From Thelephora terrestris (taxonomy: Eukaryota > Basidiomycota > Agaricomycetes > Thelephorales > Thelephoraceae), in NCBI GenBank assembly GCA_015956445.1, contig WIUZ02000013.1, positions 1,116,001-1,180,000 on the forward strand: a stretch of 64,000 nucleotides of DNA. Reading direction: 5' to 3'. Every line of letters begins with the position of its first letter. Position 1 is the first letter of the stretch. The translations under genes and the position numbers were made by a program. Shown here one piece after another: positions 1 through 10,208 of the stretch. The notes below the pieces were generated by a model that saw only the letters and a program-made list of their open reading frames with translations, was not told the DNA's origin and ran no database searches.

Positions 1-552
1 GCCCAGCGGCTGAACGACGCGCGGCACCAGAATAATGATATTTCCCACGGATGGGAATCCTACCGGAATTAATTGATGCGAGCGAACCGCGTGGGGAAGC
101 CCGGGGAAGCCAGCGGGTGACGCGTGATGGGAGGAAAAGCGAAATTCTCACGATTGCAACATCCCAGACACGTGATCGGTCAGGGATGCCACCAGGTCAT
201 CCCCTACGCGAGGGGAATAGGTCGTGGGAATCTCCTGGGAATGGTAAAACCCCGCCGTGAGCCAAGGTAAGCCTGGGGAATAGGTTTTACCCTGTCCATG
301 GAATTTTATTCCCCTGCTCTGGGACAAAGTCCCGGAGAAAAGTACTATTTGAGTAAGGACTACTGGCAACGGGGACCATACGCGATCACTGAAGTTGGCA
401 GGGGGAGGTTACCCATCCATTTTAGGTTATGCGTATTCTAACTTTATTGGAAGATCCGTCCTTCATTTTCTGTTGGCTCAGAGGGATATTTTGTTCCATG
501 TAGTAATGGCTACAGCTTTGTGTGCGAGTGGTTTGCAAGAAAATGCGCCCGC
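1..552. other. No supported gene; flank of the outer LTR element
   Basis: Only short overlapping reading frames are present, without recognisable motifs. The last four bases (CCGC, 549-552) recur directly after the far LTR (30561-30564), so this is the left flank of the outer retrotransposon insertion. Confidence 0.5.
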
Positions 553-1972
553 TGTCGAGTTAGCTGAGGTTGTAGTGAAGAGGTCTATAAGAACTCTTAC
601 TAGTCCTTCTTGGTTTACTTAGAAGCTAAGCGTTAACAACTAAGTAGGCTGGTTGAGAAGTCAGTTATCCCGACTATCAACTCCACAGGGTGGGCGGGGT
701 TTCGTACTTTCCGGCTCCTTGTCCTGATGAGTTCGCTGAAGGAGGTTGTAGGTCCTTCAGATGTGTTCAGAGGGGTTCAGTAACCTTTATCACTACTGCA
801 CGTATATTCCCTGGTCCAAACACCTAGTAAGAATGTAAAGGGGGTTGCTGATCTTGATAAGAATGGAGTTCCTGATCTACGCTGATGATCGGGAATGGAG
901 ATAATGATGTGTGAAACTGATACGATCGAGGCTGTGTATGAGGCTGTGAAGAAGGCTGTGTAGAATGCTGTGCACTGTGGCTGTGTAAGTGGCTGTGCTG
1001 TGGCTGTGTTAAGGGGGTGGCTGTGCTAATACTTCTGAGGCTGTGCTGATATGTCTGAGTAGTTTTGATGATCTGTCAATATACTGCTGAGGTACGTCCA
1101 AATGCTGCTGAGATATGTCTGATAACTTGATACTGCTGAAACTTGAGAACCTGTCTTGATAAGATAAACTTCTTGATATGTCTGAGATACTGATACGTCG
1201 GATACCAATGTGGTACTATTACTAAATCTGTCTGTCACCTAGTCAGTCACTAGTCTGAGGTAGAATACTCTCTGCCTGAAGGGTCTGCCTTCAGCACTAA
1301 CAGAGATAAGGATATTGCTACGTCACAGAGTCAAGTGTACTAAGCTTATTCAGAAGTCCAAACTTAGAACTTATTCACACAGAGGTGGGGCTCAAAATGG
1401 TATGTGATTACTGAAAATCACTCAACCACTCAGGCCTAAGGAGGTGAGGCAAAGTAGGGGTCTTGGTGAAAAGGGGTAGAGTAAAAGAGGGTGGGTTATA
1501 GAGAGAAGAGGGGATAGAAGGGACAACTACTGGCCAGTGGCCAACAGCTGTTGGGTAGAGAGAGAGGGGGGTAAAAGGTTATGGGTGAGTTGCCTTTCCT
1601 TAGAACTGGGGGTGAGTTCTTTATATACTTTTTCATGTGAGATTATTCTAGAACGTTCTATGGCCTTCTACTGTATTCTATGGTAATTAATGGTGTGACA
1701 GACGTCACAAGTGTGACAAAATGTCACAAAAGCGTGACCGATGTCACATGGGGTGTGACGTTCCGTCACCTTCTAGAATATTCCGGCAAGTTCCAGGATG
1801 TTCCAGCGCATTCTAGGATGTTCCTGAACTTTCTGTAACATTCTGTAACATTCCATGAGTTTCTTGTCCTTATCTAATCTAATCTTATCTGATAAGACTG
1901 TTATCTTATCTAATCTAATCTTGTTGTGGTGAATTATCATAAATAATGACATGGTTGTTCTCATGTCCGACA
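553..1972 (-). repeat. 3' LTR of the outer element
   Basis: This is 1420 bp and matches 29151-30560 essentially throughout. It is the 3' LTR because the element reads on the minus strand. It contains a GGCTGTG-rich stretch (about 930-1035), and near its U3 side a dense set of short repeated motifs listed separately. Confidence 0.93.
1619..1925 (-). promoter_or_regulatory. Putative LTR promoter: TATA box, heat-shock-type elements, GTGAC and GATA arrays
   Basis: Read on the minus strand, a TATATAAAG box lies at 1627-1619. Upstream of it are two perfect three-unit heat-shock elements of the TTCnnGAAnnTTC type (1646-1658 and 1771-1783). Between them is an array of alternating GTGAC/GTCAC half-sites (about 1693-1770), and beyond them an array of TTATCT/GATAAG motifs (about 1866-1925). 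More isolated TTCC/GAA units lie at about 1784-1857. The same set occurs in the other LTR copy. Function is inferred from motif identity and position only. Confidence 0.6.
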
Positions 1973-2044
1973 TCCGCGGGGAACTTTTAAACGATCGTCC
2001 CTGATCGCAATTATCCCAACTAGTCTAGAACAATAATGACTTAT

Positions 2045-2365
2045 TTATGATAATGCACATAAGGTAGCTGAAATACCTTGAATGGAATAGTCTTGAGGGA
2101 TTACAAACCCCACGCCTTGGAGGAGACATTCAATGTGCTGTAGGAATGATTTGTCGGTTTGCCCAACTGTGAGGCGTATGGAAAAGGGGTCGCAGCGGTG
2201 GTAGATAATGAATTGTTGGCCGTGTTGGCCTCCTAGCTGATTGATCATGGTTTGTAAGCGGGTTCGTTCGCTTTTGTTGCTATACAGATAGCAGTAGAGT
2301 TCGAGGGCGGTTGTCCAATACGTATCCAGTGCTTGAGGGATGACGTAGTACATGATGACTCGCAT
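2045..2365 (-). CDS. Small unknown protein, paralogue 4 of the outer element
   Basis: This is a 106-residue frame ending about 70 bp before the 3' LTR. I do not recognise the family. Its second half has an aromatic/YH motif, a proline, a short strand-like stretch and then a charged helix, the same order as in the frames at 2599-2838, 15158-15412 and 15846-16142. It is therefore probably the most divergent member of a four-copy tandem set. It lies in the sense orientation of the outer element, so it could be expressed from the element's own transcript or a spliced subgenomic RNA. Alternatives are a decayed gene or chance similarity. The start codon is uncertain. Confidence 0.45.
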   Translation of the reverse strand: MRVIMYYVIPQALDTYWTTALELYCYLYSNKSERTRLQTMINQLGGQHGQQFIIYHRCDPFSIRLTVGQTDKSFLQHIECLLQGVGFVIPQDYSIQGISATLCALS

Positions 2366-2598
2366 ACTGAAAGGGAGGTAGGGTGTGATAGTGAGATGGT
2401 TTTGCCGTTGAAGGCGATGTGCTGGCAGACTCGGTTGCCATCACGTCAATTTGTTTGTGTCTGTGGGTCCAATCATGTTGAGACGCCGATTTGGGTTATA
2501 ACAGTTGGTGTGTCCGTCTTTCCTTATTTGGGTGAGCTTTTTCTCACGATGTCATCAACATGGTGGGTTAGGTGAGGCGAAGTACATGTGCATAATTT

Positions 2599-2838
2599 CT
2601 AACCAGCGCGGACTCGTTGTTTGGCGGCTAGCCTATCGTTAATTAAATCTACGAACTCGTCATCACTGAGGTAGATATCAAGGCGTAATGGTGGGTTAAG
2701 GAGGGGGTGGACAATGTAGGTAGTGTCCCATCCTGTGAGCAGGATGTCTTCGGATATTTTACGGAGGAGGCGCCTGGCGCTCTGGTTTTGCTGGAGGTAT
2801 TCGAGGATGTCTTCGGGGGTTGCCCAATTTAATCCCAT
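2599..2838 (-). CDS. Small unknown protein, paralogue 3 of the outer element
   Basis: This 79-residue frame has an EDILEYL helix, an S-A-R-R-L-L stretch, a Y-I-V-H-P-L core and a D-D-E-F-V-D-L-I-N-D-R-L tail. The same pattern occurs at 15158-15412 and more weakly at 15846-16142 and 2045-2365. A short upstream segment (2963-3019, minus) contains a D-P-x-T-x-Q-W motif shared with a segment upstream of the 15158-15412 frame. An N-terminal module may therefore sit ahead of this block. Family and function are unknown. It belongs to the outer element, and the chromovirus inserted just upstream, after base 3262. Confidence 0.5.
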   Translation of the reverse strand: MGLNWATPEDILEYLQQNQSARRLLRKISEDILLTGWDTTYIVHPLLNPPLRLDIYLSDDEFVDLINDRLAAKQRVRAG

Positions 2839-3734
2839 GTAGTCGACTACAAGGATTTCTTCGTAGAAATAGGGGTGGTGGTGTACCTTCCAGGGCGTTT
2901 CCCAGGAAAGGCTGAGCGCGCGTCAAAAATCTTGATAAAAAATACGTAAGAAAACGAGCGTACGTGCTTCTCCATTGGCGGGTGCAGGGGTCTAAAATAA
3001 AGCAGTGTTGCGTGTCCATGAGGGTACACCGTAGAGTAAGCAGTGTTCTGGGGGGGGATAAGAACTAGGGGAAGGGAGAAAGAGAAAGGAAAGCGAGAGG
3101 AACACGCTGGTGAAGCAATGCGAATGACAAATATTAAACGTGGGGAAGAAGGAAGCCATATACGTAATAAGTAATGATCCGGTGCCGAAAAGAAGGAGGC
3201 ACCAGGGTCTCGATCGAAACATTGTGATATACTAAAATAAAGTTTGATGGCTTGGTGAACTGTGTCAGGGCCACTCTTCGCCCTTCAGGTACCAGTGCTG
3301 TTGGTGAGTCGCAACTCCAACCAACAAGAAACAATGGGGCAAAGGGGGAACGACTTCCCTATATCCACCCAAAGTCTTCGTGGTCCAAAACGCGATGGAC
3401 GAGCGTTCTCCGGTAGGTTGTCCGAATTCACAGCAGGAGTGCCGAGCCTCTATCAGGTAGATCCCTATCGTCTTCTGAGGGCAGATACAAGAGCCCGAGG
3501 ATGGCGCCTCAAACTGATGACTTGATCCAAAGAGCAGTGCGGAACTCGATGTCGTGTCCGAGCTCGCTTCAAACACCGGTTAAGGATCAAGACTGAGTGA
3601 GAGAGGAGAGCGAACGGTTCAAGGAGTTACTCGATAAGCTCTTCAGTGGCCTACAGCAAATACACCGATGCTGCAAGGAGAAGAGGACTTCCCGAGATAT
3701 CAAAGATGGGGAGTCCTCAGCTACTCTACTGGTA

Positions 3735-3744
3735 CTTATATAAG
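3735..3744. promoter_or_regulatory. Palindromic TATA box CTTATATAAG in the LTR (copy at 12534-12543)
   Basis: This perfect 10-bp palindrome could position transcription in either direction: rightward for the LTR-borne gene or leftward for the retroelement. The related solo LTR keeps a similar block at the matching place (about 28050-28065, minus strand), including the shared AGTGGCC that follows. The role is inferred. Confidence 0.4.
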
Positions 3745-4193
3745 AGAGTGGCCGGGACATAGATAACCCTATCTAATAATAACTCGGAACAAAGAAGGGC
3801 CGAGAGTAAGCACGAACAGTAAGCGGCCCGGAGTATAGAATTGAAATGATAAAGGAATGACTAATGGGTCAGGGTTCGTGAGAGAATAAGAAAGGGGTCA
3901 TGACGTCGTGTGGGAAAGGAATGACAAAGGATAATATCACATGCAAGGGTGAACCAATGAGGGGACGACGCGTCAGCTCGTCCGATCGGGACAACAAAGG
4001 ACCGAGTGGGGCTTGAATATCGAGGGCGAATGTATAAGGAGTCTGGACCGGTGAAACGATGGGCCGAGCCAATGGCGAATAGGGCGCGAGCGCTGTCGAG
4101 GGTCGAATAAAGCGTAGTGCGAACCGGCCATTGGATCCATCAACCTCCCTTCTTCCCAAGTCAACAATCTCACCAACCAACTACTCATCCACT

Positions 4194-5944
4194 ATGCCCA
4201 TGATCTCCGACCGTGTCTTCCGTGCTGAGAACAGCACCGCTACCATCGAGTCTGCGGATCCGCGCTCCGTACAGAACAAGAGTTACTTCCTTCCGAACGC
4301 CAACGTGGCGTACCCTAGTTATCGCGAGGTGCGACGTCATGTGTCGCTGTTTGCTGGCAACAACTGACATCGCATCGTAGATCTTCGCGGTTGCCGCCAA
4401 AGTGGATGCTCGACAACTGGAGGCGACGATAGCCAAGCCTCCCAACTACTTGACCATAGACGACGAGCTGTGGTACCACAACTTGATCGACCACAAGTTG
4501 CAAGAGTCTATGCGCGGGGTCACGTTTGACACCGAGTTGCGTATGCCATGGGAGACTCCGGTGGCGTCATCGTTGTGGGGTCTTTTGAAGATGGGAATCT
4601 ACGATCTCGGAAACGGCGAGGGAAGGTGGCCGGGGGCGACTCGCTCGCAACATTATACAGCAGCCGTTGGTCACCGTCTTTGGTTCCTTTTGAGGACAGA
4701 ACAGAAAGCGGTGAGTCGGTCTGTGCATCCCGCTTGTGGGATAACACTGACAGGCTTGTAGAATGAGCGGCTGAAGCGTGAAGTGAAGGAAGCGAAGGAT
4801 GATGCCCGTAGGATGTATTCAGAAGCGTTGGACACGAAGAAGATGCTGCTCCTGATGAACGACACGCTTCGCGTCACGTTTGAGAGCGAGATGCTGGCGA
4901 TGCGTGAGGAACACAATCGATTAGTCGAGTCCCTGAAGGAACGGGATGACACCATCCAGCGGGACCTGATCGAGGTCGACCGACGGCTCAACCGTCATAG
5001 AAGGGCTTTGAATGAGCTCGACACCAAGGTCGGTGCGACTTCTCCTGGTCTTTATCCAAGAGAGCTCATGCCACTCCTAGGTTGATACGTTGGACGACGC
5101 CTTGCCATTATTGGGTGCTCGAGTCGAATCGATGAGCGAGCGGTTGTGCCATTGCCGCACTCGTTCGGTAGCTGCGGTTCGCGACGAGTCCGAGGATGAG
5201 TCGATACCCGATCGGATGGCTTCTCCCATAGGTGGGATGTCGGTTGACATATTTGGCTTGTCCACTGACATCTCTTCTTAGCTTCCGATGGGTCGTACCG
5301 CACACCTGCGCATACTGACGGCGGGGAGGAGGTCGTTCGCGAGACGTCCGAGGAGACGGCCGTGAATCCGGTTAGCAGTTCTCCCGAGTTGGAGTACGCG
5401 GGGGAGAACGAAGTGGCTGTTCCGATTCCGCCTCCGTCGATCTCGCCGGTGCGTGGGCAACGTTCTATCCGTGCTCGTCGTTGGGTTCCTTATCGCGGGG
5501 CACTTCGTCCAGTGCACCGCATGCGTCCCAGTAACCCCAACGCTGTCCGCCAGGGTGGAGACATTGAATCCACCGTCCTATTCCGATGCGATGACGCTAC
5601 AGTGTCGCGTGGATCGCGGCGAGCTGATTCCGGTGGAGTCCGTCGACGTGAACGGCTTAACCGACCTTACGCTCTTGTCGGTCCAGCGTGCAGCGGAGGC
5701 CGTTCGCCTGGTGGCTCAACTGACCGAGAGAGTGGAGGGTTGGTCAGTCCAGAGGACTCTGGATCAGACTATGGTCGATTCAGCGAGGAACCGCCTTCGC
5801 GCCGAGGTTCAGTTGGCCGTCGCTCATCGTCTGGAGGAAGCTCGGGTCGTCGAGATGGTCGACGAGGAAGTCGACGAGAATGCCTCGGAGGGGACGGAGG
5901 AGGAGGTTGCCAGTGCTGAGGAGTACTGGCAGACCAGGTCTTGA
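4194..5944 (+). CDS. LTR-borne antisense gene, coiled-coil protein of unknown function (copy 1)
   Basis: This is a series of open blocks on the plus strand, opposite to gag-pol. The blocks are separated by gaps of about 50-64 nt that begin GT and end AG with plausible branch sites. The first block starts at ATG 4194. A middle block is strongly charged and helical (E-V-K-E-A-K-D-D-A-R), predicted coiled coil. The last part is acidic and low complexity and is open in two frames, ending at 5919 or 5944. I recognise no known domain. The same order of blocks, with recognisable protein similarity, is present in the different LTR at 25215-28514, which argues that it is a real conserved gene rather than chance. 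Because it is antisense to the element's genomic RNA, its introns would survive retrotransposition. Exact splicing is unproven. Confidence 0.65.
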
Positions 5945-6319
5945 CGACCAGGGTTTGTACGCCTTAGTCCTCGTTCATAGAGTCTGGGCGGATTCAACTC
6001 CGTCGGTTTGGTAGTCTCATGTCTTCGCCGCGCGCCTTGTGTAATATCATCAGTGTCCTTGTCTGTGTTCCTTGATGACGTGTGAGTCGTGATAAAGGAA
6101 ATGATAAGATAAGAAAGGGGTATAGGTAAGGAAAGTGGGCGCAAGTTGGGTGTAAAAATGGTTCAAAAAGGGAATAAAATTCAGCACGCTGACAGGATCC
6201 TCCTTCTAGATTGACGCGTCTCGAGTCAATGGTCCAGTAGGCCAACTTGAGACTTCTGTGAGAGGACGTAAGGGAACGAATTCCATCTCGATGGCGTTGA
6301 TCTTTTTCTTTCCTCTTCT

Positions 6320-9300
6320 TCATCGCTTGGTAAGCTGTTGACCGGATTTGGAACCGTCGGCTAGTCGTCGCGGGGCGCTCGGGTGTTCCTGATAGAATTC
6401 CGAAACCATGTCCTGAGCGTTCTCGAGATCGACTTCGTCTTGCCACGAGTTTTCCGAATCGGGCCAGCCCAACCACTTGACCAAGAACTTGAGTTTCTTC
6501 CCAATGAACTTTGCGTCGAGAACCTTTTCGACTTCCCATTCTGGTTCTCCTTCGACAATGTCTGGAGGTGGACTGGGATGATTGGGGTTCTTTGGGTCTT
6601 CGTGATAGGCGTCAAGCTTTGAGACGTGGAAAACGGGGTGAACGTTCTTCCACTGTTGAGGTAACTCGAGTCGGTATGCGTGTGTTCCGACTTTGGCGAG
6701 GATCTTGAAGGGGCCAGATCTTCGCTCGGCGAGTTTCCGGGAAGGACGATTGATTGAGAGATCAGCGTTGTCGAGCAGGACCTTCTGACCTATTTCGAAC
6801 TGGGGGGTAGGACCTCGGTGTTTGTCATAGAAGCGTTTCATGTCGACTGCGGCTTGTTCGAGGGCTTTGGCGGTATCCTTCTGTACTTGATGAAGGTGTT
6901 CCACAAAGTCTTCGACCGATTCGATGGGAGAGTCAATCCGGGGTAGAGAACCAATGTGAGGGTGGTAACCGTAATTCGCATAGAAGGGGGTAGTTTTGAG
7001 TGACTTGTGATAACGGTTGTTCAGTGCGAATTCGATCACAGGTAACCAGTCGACCCAGTCGTCCTGATGAAAGGAGATGACTGTGCGTAAGGCTTGTTCG
7101 ACTTCTTGGTTGGTTCTCTCGGATTGTCCATCGGTCTGCGGGTGGTAAGCCGTAGAAAGAGCAGTCTCGATTTGAAGGTTGCGGTTGGCTTCTTTGGCAA
7201 AACGCGATGCGTATTGGGGTCCTCGATCAGAGATGATCTTGTCCGAAATTCCATGGAGTCTCCAGACGTTCTGAAGGTAAAGGTGGTACAGGCCTTCGGA
7301 ATCCAGGGTAGTGGTGGTGGGAGCTACGTGAACGATCTTGCCACGTTTGTCCGTAACGGTCCAAATTGCGTCGTAGCCTTTGCAGGGAGGCAAGCCGGTG
7401 ATGAAGTCGGTGGTAATGACTCCCCAGGGTCGTGGAGTTGGATCGATTGGCTTCAATTCTCCGTGAGGCTTCCTGCGGTGTATTTTGGTCCGTTGGCAAA
7501 TATCGCAATTACGTATCCACTCATCCACATCGTTGTAGAGACGCGGCCAGTAGTAGTCTCGTCGTACGGCCTGGAGTGTTGTGTCTCGTCCTGGATGTCC
7601 TGCTTCAGGTTCGGAATGGAGGGCGCGGAAGACGGTCTGTCGAAGGTGTTCCGGAATGTAGATCTTTCCTCGATAGGTCCATAGATCATGTGCTTTTCCC
7701 CAACCATCAGGGATTTTCGCGGTTTCTCCTTCCTTAGTGGTGTTAAAGGAAAGGATGAGAGGGTCCAATGCTTGAGCGTTGTACAGCTCTGTGAGTATGG
7801 TGGACTTAACTATCCGTAAAGCTGCGATGCGGTGGTCGGTGGTGATCTTTTCCGGGGGGATCATGACAATTTCCGGTTTGGGTACGTCTTCCCGTTTGTG
7901 GTCCATGCGTCGTGAGAGGTGGTCAGGGACTGAAGATTGTTTTCCGGGACGATAGACTAGCTTGTAGTCAAACTCCGATAGTAGATGATACCATCGAGTT
8001 TGTCGGTCGTCCAGTTGTTGCTTGTCCATAAAATAAGTTAAATTCTTGTGGTCCGTAAGAATCATAAAGGGGGTCTTGGTTCCGGACAGCCAGTGTCGGA
8101 ATTCCTTGAGGGCGTTAATGATTGCGAGTAGTTCGCGGTCGTGAACGGCATAACGTGTTTCTGCATCATGGAATCCTTTCGATAGGCAACCCACTGGACG
8201 CCATTTGCCATCGTCTTGTAGCTGAGAAAGCATCGCTCCCCAGGCGTACGCCGAAGCGTCGGTCTCTAGGAGGAACGGTTTTTCTTGGTCGGGGTGAGCA
8301 AGGCAAACGTCGTTAAGCAGGGTGTCCTTGAGTTTCTGATAACTCTGTTGTTGGGTAGGAGTCCAGGACCAGGGCACGTCTTTTCGTAAGAGGTCGTTAA
8401 GGGGTCGTGCGACATTAGAGAAATCGCGGATGAAACGTCGATAGTAGTTCATCATTCCCAGATAGGAACGAAGTTCGGAGACAGTGGTGGGGATCGGCCA
8501 ATCGCGAATACCAGAAAGTTTGACGGGGTCGGGACGGATACCGTCACCGGAGATTATGTGACCAAGGTAAGGGATTTCCGATTGGAGGAATTCGCACTTT
8601 TCGGCTTTCAGCGACAAGTGGTGTTCTCGGAATACCTTTAAGATCTCTTTGACGACTTTAATATGAAAGTCTTCGTCAGAAAGTTTTCCGGTGGGGTCAG
8701 ATCCAGTTCCGATTCCGACGTCGTCAATGAACGTGCTGGTGTCGCCTCGACGAATGTAGACAATGAAGATGGAGTTCATCATTGCCTGGAAGGTTGCCGG
8801 CGCATTGGTAAGACCAAAGGTCATGACCAACGATTCGTAGAGTCCTCGGTTGGTAATGAACGCAGTTTTCCATTCGTCGCCCTTCTTCATACGGATGTTG
8901 TAATATCCCGACCGAACGTCCATGGCGGAGAAGTATTTGCAGCCTTTCCATTTCTGGATAAGCTCGTCTATTCTCGGCAGGGGGTAGACGTTCTTGACGG
9001 TGATGTCGTTCAACTTGCGGTAGTCGATGACCATCCGTTTCTTTCCGTCTTTCTTGTTGATGAAGAAGACCGGGGAGGCAAGGGGCGAATCAGAAGGTCT
9101 GATACGTCCGTTCTTGAGGTTCTCGTCGAGAAATACGTCGAGTTCCTTTTGTTCGTCGTAAGAGAGGGGGTAGATTCGGGGTTTCCACTTCTTGGTTTCC
9201 CAATCGTCCTTGAGCTTGATTTCGTGATCGTATTCACGGTGTGGGGGGAGAGCCTGATAATTGGATTCTTCGAATACGTCGACGAACTCTTGAAAGGGGC

Positions 9301-10042
9301 CGGCTCGGATGTCTTCAACAGTTAGAACTTTCTTTTTCTTGAAGTCTTCCATAGCCCAGGTTGTAGCGTTGTGGCCTTTCGAGTGAGGGTCGTGATAGAC
9401 GTGTCGAATGTACTCGGAGACAGCAGGTTCTGCCGTGATGGAAGCTCGATCTAGTTGTTCCTGGAAACGTTGGAGTGGGGATACACCGTTTCTGCAGCTG
9501 GAAGGACAACGGGTGAATTCCAACTTTCCGGAACGCCAGTCGATAAGAGGATTGTGGGAGCGAAGCCAGGTCATTCCAACGATTAAGGGTTTGGTACCGA
9601 TATCGGTGACGAAATACCATTCCTGTGACGTATGTCCTTGGATCTTGGAGGTAAGTCTGGCCTCGTGAGTGATAGCGGAAGCGTTAGGTGAATCATCGGC
9701 GTTAAAAGCGTACACCGGGTAGTTCAGCTTGCGAGTGGGGATAGAGTTGTCTTCAACGAACGATTTGGAAATGTAGAGGGATTGAGCGCCTGAATCGAGG
9801 AGCGCTTCGGTGATGAATTTGTGACCACGAGTATCTGTGATCTCGAGTTTCAACGTAGGAAAATCCACGGTGTGTCGTGACGGTGTTCTGTAGAGGGCTT
9901 TGGAGGCAATCGCTGCGAGTTGTGTGGAGAGGGGAAAACATGATTGCAACTTCTTTTCCATAACGGATACTAGTACATCGGGAGTGGGAAAAGAATCATA
10001 TAACGCGCGCGATTGTGTAGATAAAATGGAGGGGGGACTCAT
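6320..10042 (-). CDS. Pol polyprotein of the chromovirus, with chromodomain
   Basis: This is a frame of 1240 residues. An aspartic protease motif D-S-G-A lies near residue 82. It is followed by reverse transcriptase (Y-R-K-L-N-D block, F-I-D-D active site), RNase H (E-T-D-A-S), the integrase zinc-binding HHCC region and a D-D-E catalytic core. A C-terminal chromodomain (E-W-E-V-E-K-V-L-D, then V-K-W-L-G-W) follows at roughly residues 1150-1205. Protein functions are proteolytic processing, cDNA synthesis and integration. The chromodomain is thought in this clade to guide integration to particular chromatin. Gag lies immediately upstream in a separate frame. Confidence 0.95.
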   Translation of the reverse strand: MSPPSILSTQSRALYDSFPTPDVLVSVMEKKLQSCFPLSTQLAAIASKALYRTPSRHTVDFPTLKLEITDTRGHKFITEALLDSGAQSLYISKSFVEDNSIPTRKLNYPVYAFNADDSPNASAITHEARLTSKIQGHTSQEWYFVTDIGTKPLIVGMTWLRSHNPLIDWRSGKLEFTRCPSSCRNGVSPLQRFQEQLDRASITAEPAVSEYIRHVYHDPHSKGHNATTWAMEDFKKKKVLTVEDIRAGPFQEFVDVFEESNYQALPPHREYDHEIKLKDDWETKKWKPRIYPLSYDEQKELDVFLDENLKNGRIRPSDSPLASPVFFINKKDGKKRMVIDYRKLNDITVKNVYPLPRIDELIQKWKGCKYFSAMDVRSGYYNIRMKKGDEWKTAFITNRGLYESLVMTFGLTNAPATFQAMMNSIFIVYIRRGDTSTFIDDVGIGTGSDPTGKLSDEDFHIKVVKEILKVFREHHLSLKAEKCEFLQSEIPYLGHIISGDGIRPDPVKLSGIRDWPIPTTVSELRSYLGMMNYYRRFIRDFSNVARPLNDLLRKDVPWSWTPTQQQSYQKLKDTLLNDVCLAHPDQEKPFLLETDASAYAWGAMLSQLQDDGKWRPVGCLSKGFHDAETRYAVHDRELLAIINALKEFRHWLSGTKTPFMILTDHKNLTYFMDKQQLDDRQTRWYHLLSEFDYKLVYRPGKQSSVPDHLSRRMDHKREDVPKPEIVMIPPEKITTDHRIAALRIVKSTILTELYNAQALDPLILSFNTTKEGETAKIPDGWGKAHDLWTYRGKIYIPEHLRQTVFRALHSEPEAGHPGRDTTLQAVRRDYYWPRLYNDVDEWIRNCDICQRTKIHRRKPHGELKPIDPTPRPWGVITTDFITGLPPCKGYDAIWTVTDKRGKIVHVAPTTTTLDSEGLYHLYLQNVWRLHGISDKIISDRGPQYASRFAKEANRNLQIETALSTAYHPQTDGQSERTNQEVEQALRTVISFHQDDWVDWLPVIEFALNNRYHKSLKTTPFYANYGYHPHIGSLPRIDSPIESVEDFVEHLHQVQKDTAKALEQAAVDMKRFYDKHRGPTPQFEIGQKVLLDNADLSINRPSRKLAERRSGPFKILAKVGTHAYRLELPQQWKNVHPVFHVSKLDAYHEDPKNPNHPSPPPDIVEGEPEWEVEKVLDAKFIGKKLKFLVKWLGWPDSENSWQDEVDLENAQDMVSEFYQEHPSAPRRLADGSKSGQQLTKR

Positions 10043-10208
10043 CGGGGCCTCTGTGACGACAAGTCCTTTTAAAAATCCTGTTCTTCGACGGGGGTGTCGA
10101 AGGGTCCTTCTTCAGCGAGGTACGTGCTGTAAGGATCTTCTTCTTCGTCGACTTGTGAGATGGGGGGTTCTTCTTCTTCCTGATCCTCCTCCTGGGCTTC
10201 GACATCCC

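Larger units (their letters stand above)
3263..6194 (-). repeat. 3' LTR of the chromovirus (2932 bp)
   Basis: It is far longer than the few hundred bases usual for fungal Ty3/gypsy LTRs. It begins TGTCAGGGCC and ends CACGCTGACA on the plus strand. Most of the length is accounted for by a multi-block plus-strand coding region (4194-5944) that runs antisense to gag-pol. Confidence 0.95.
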
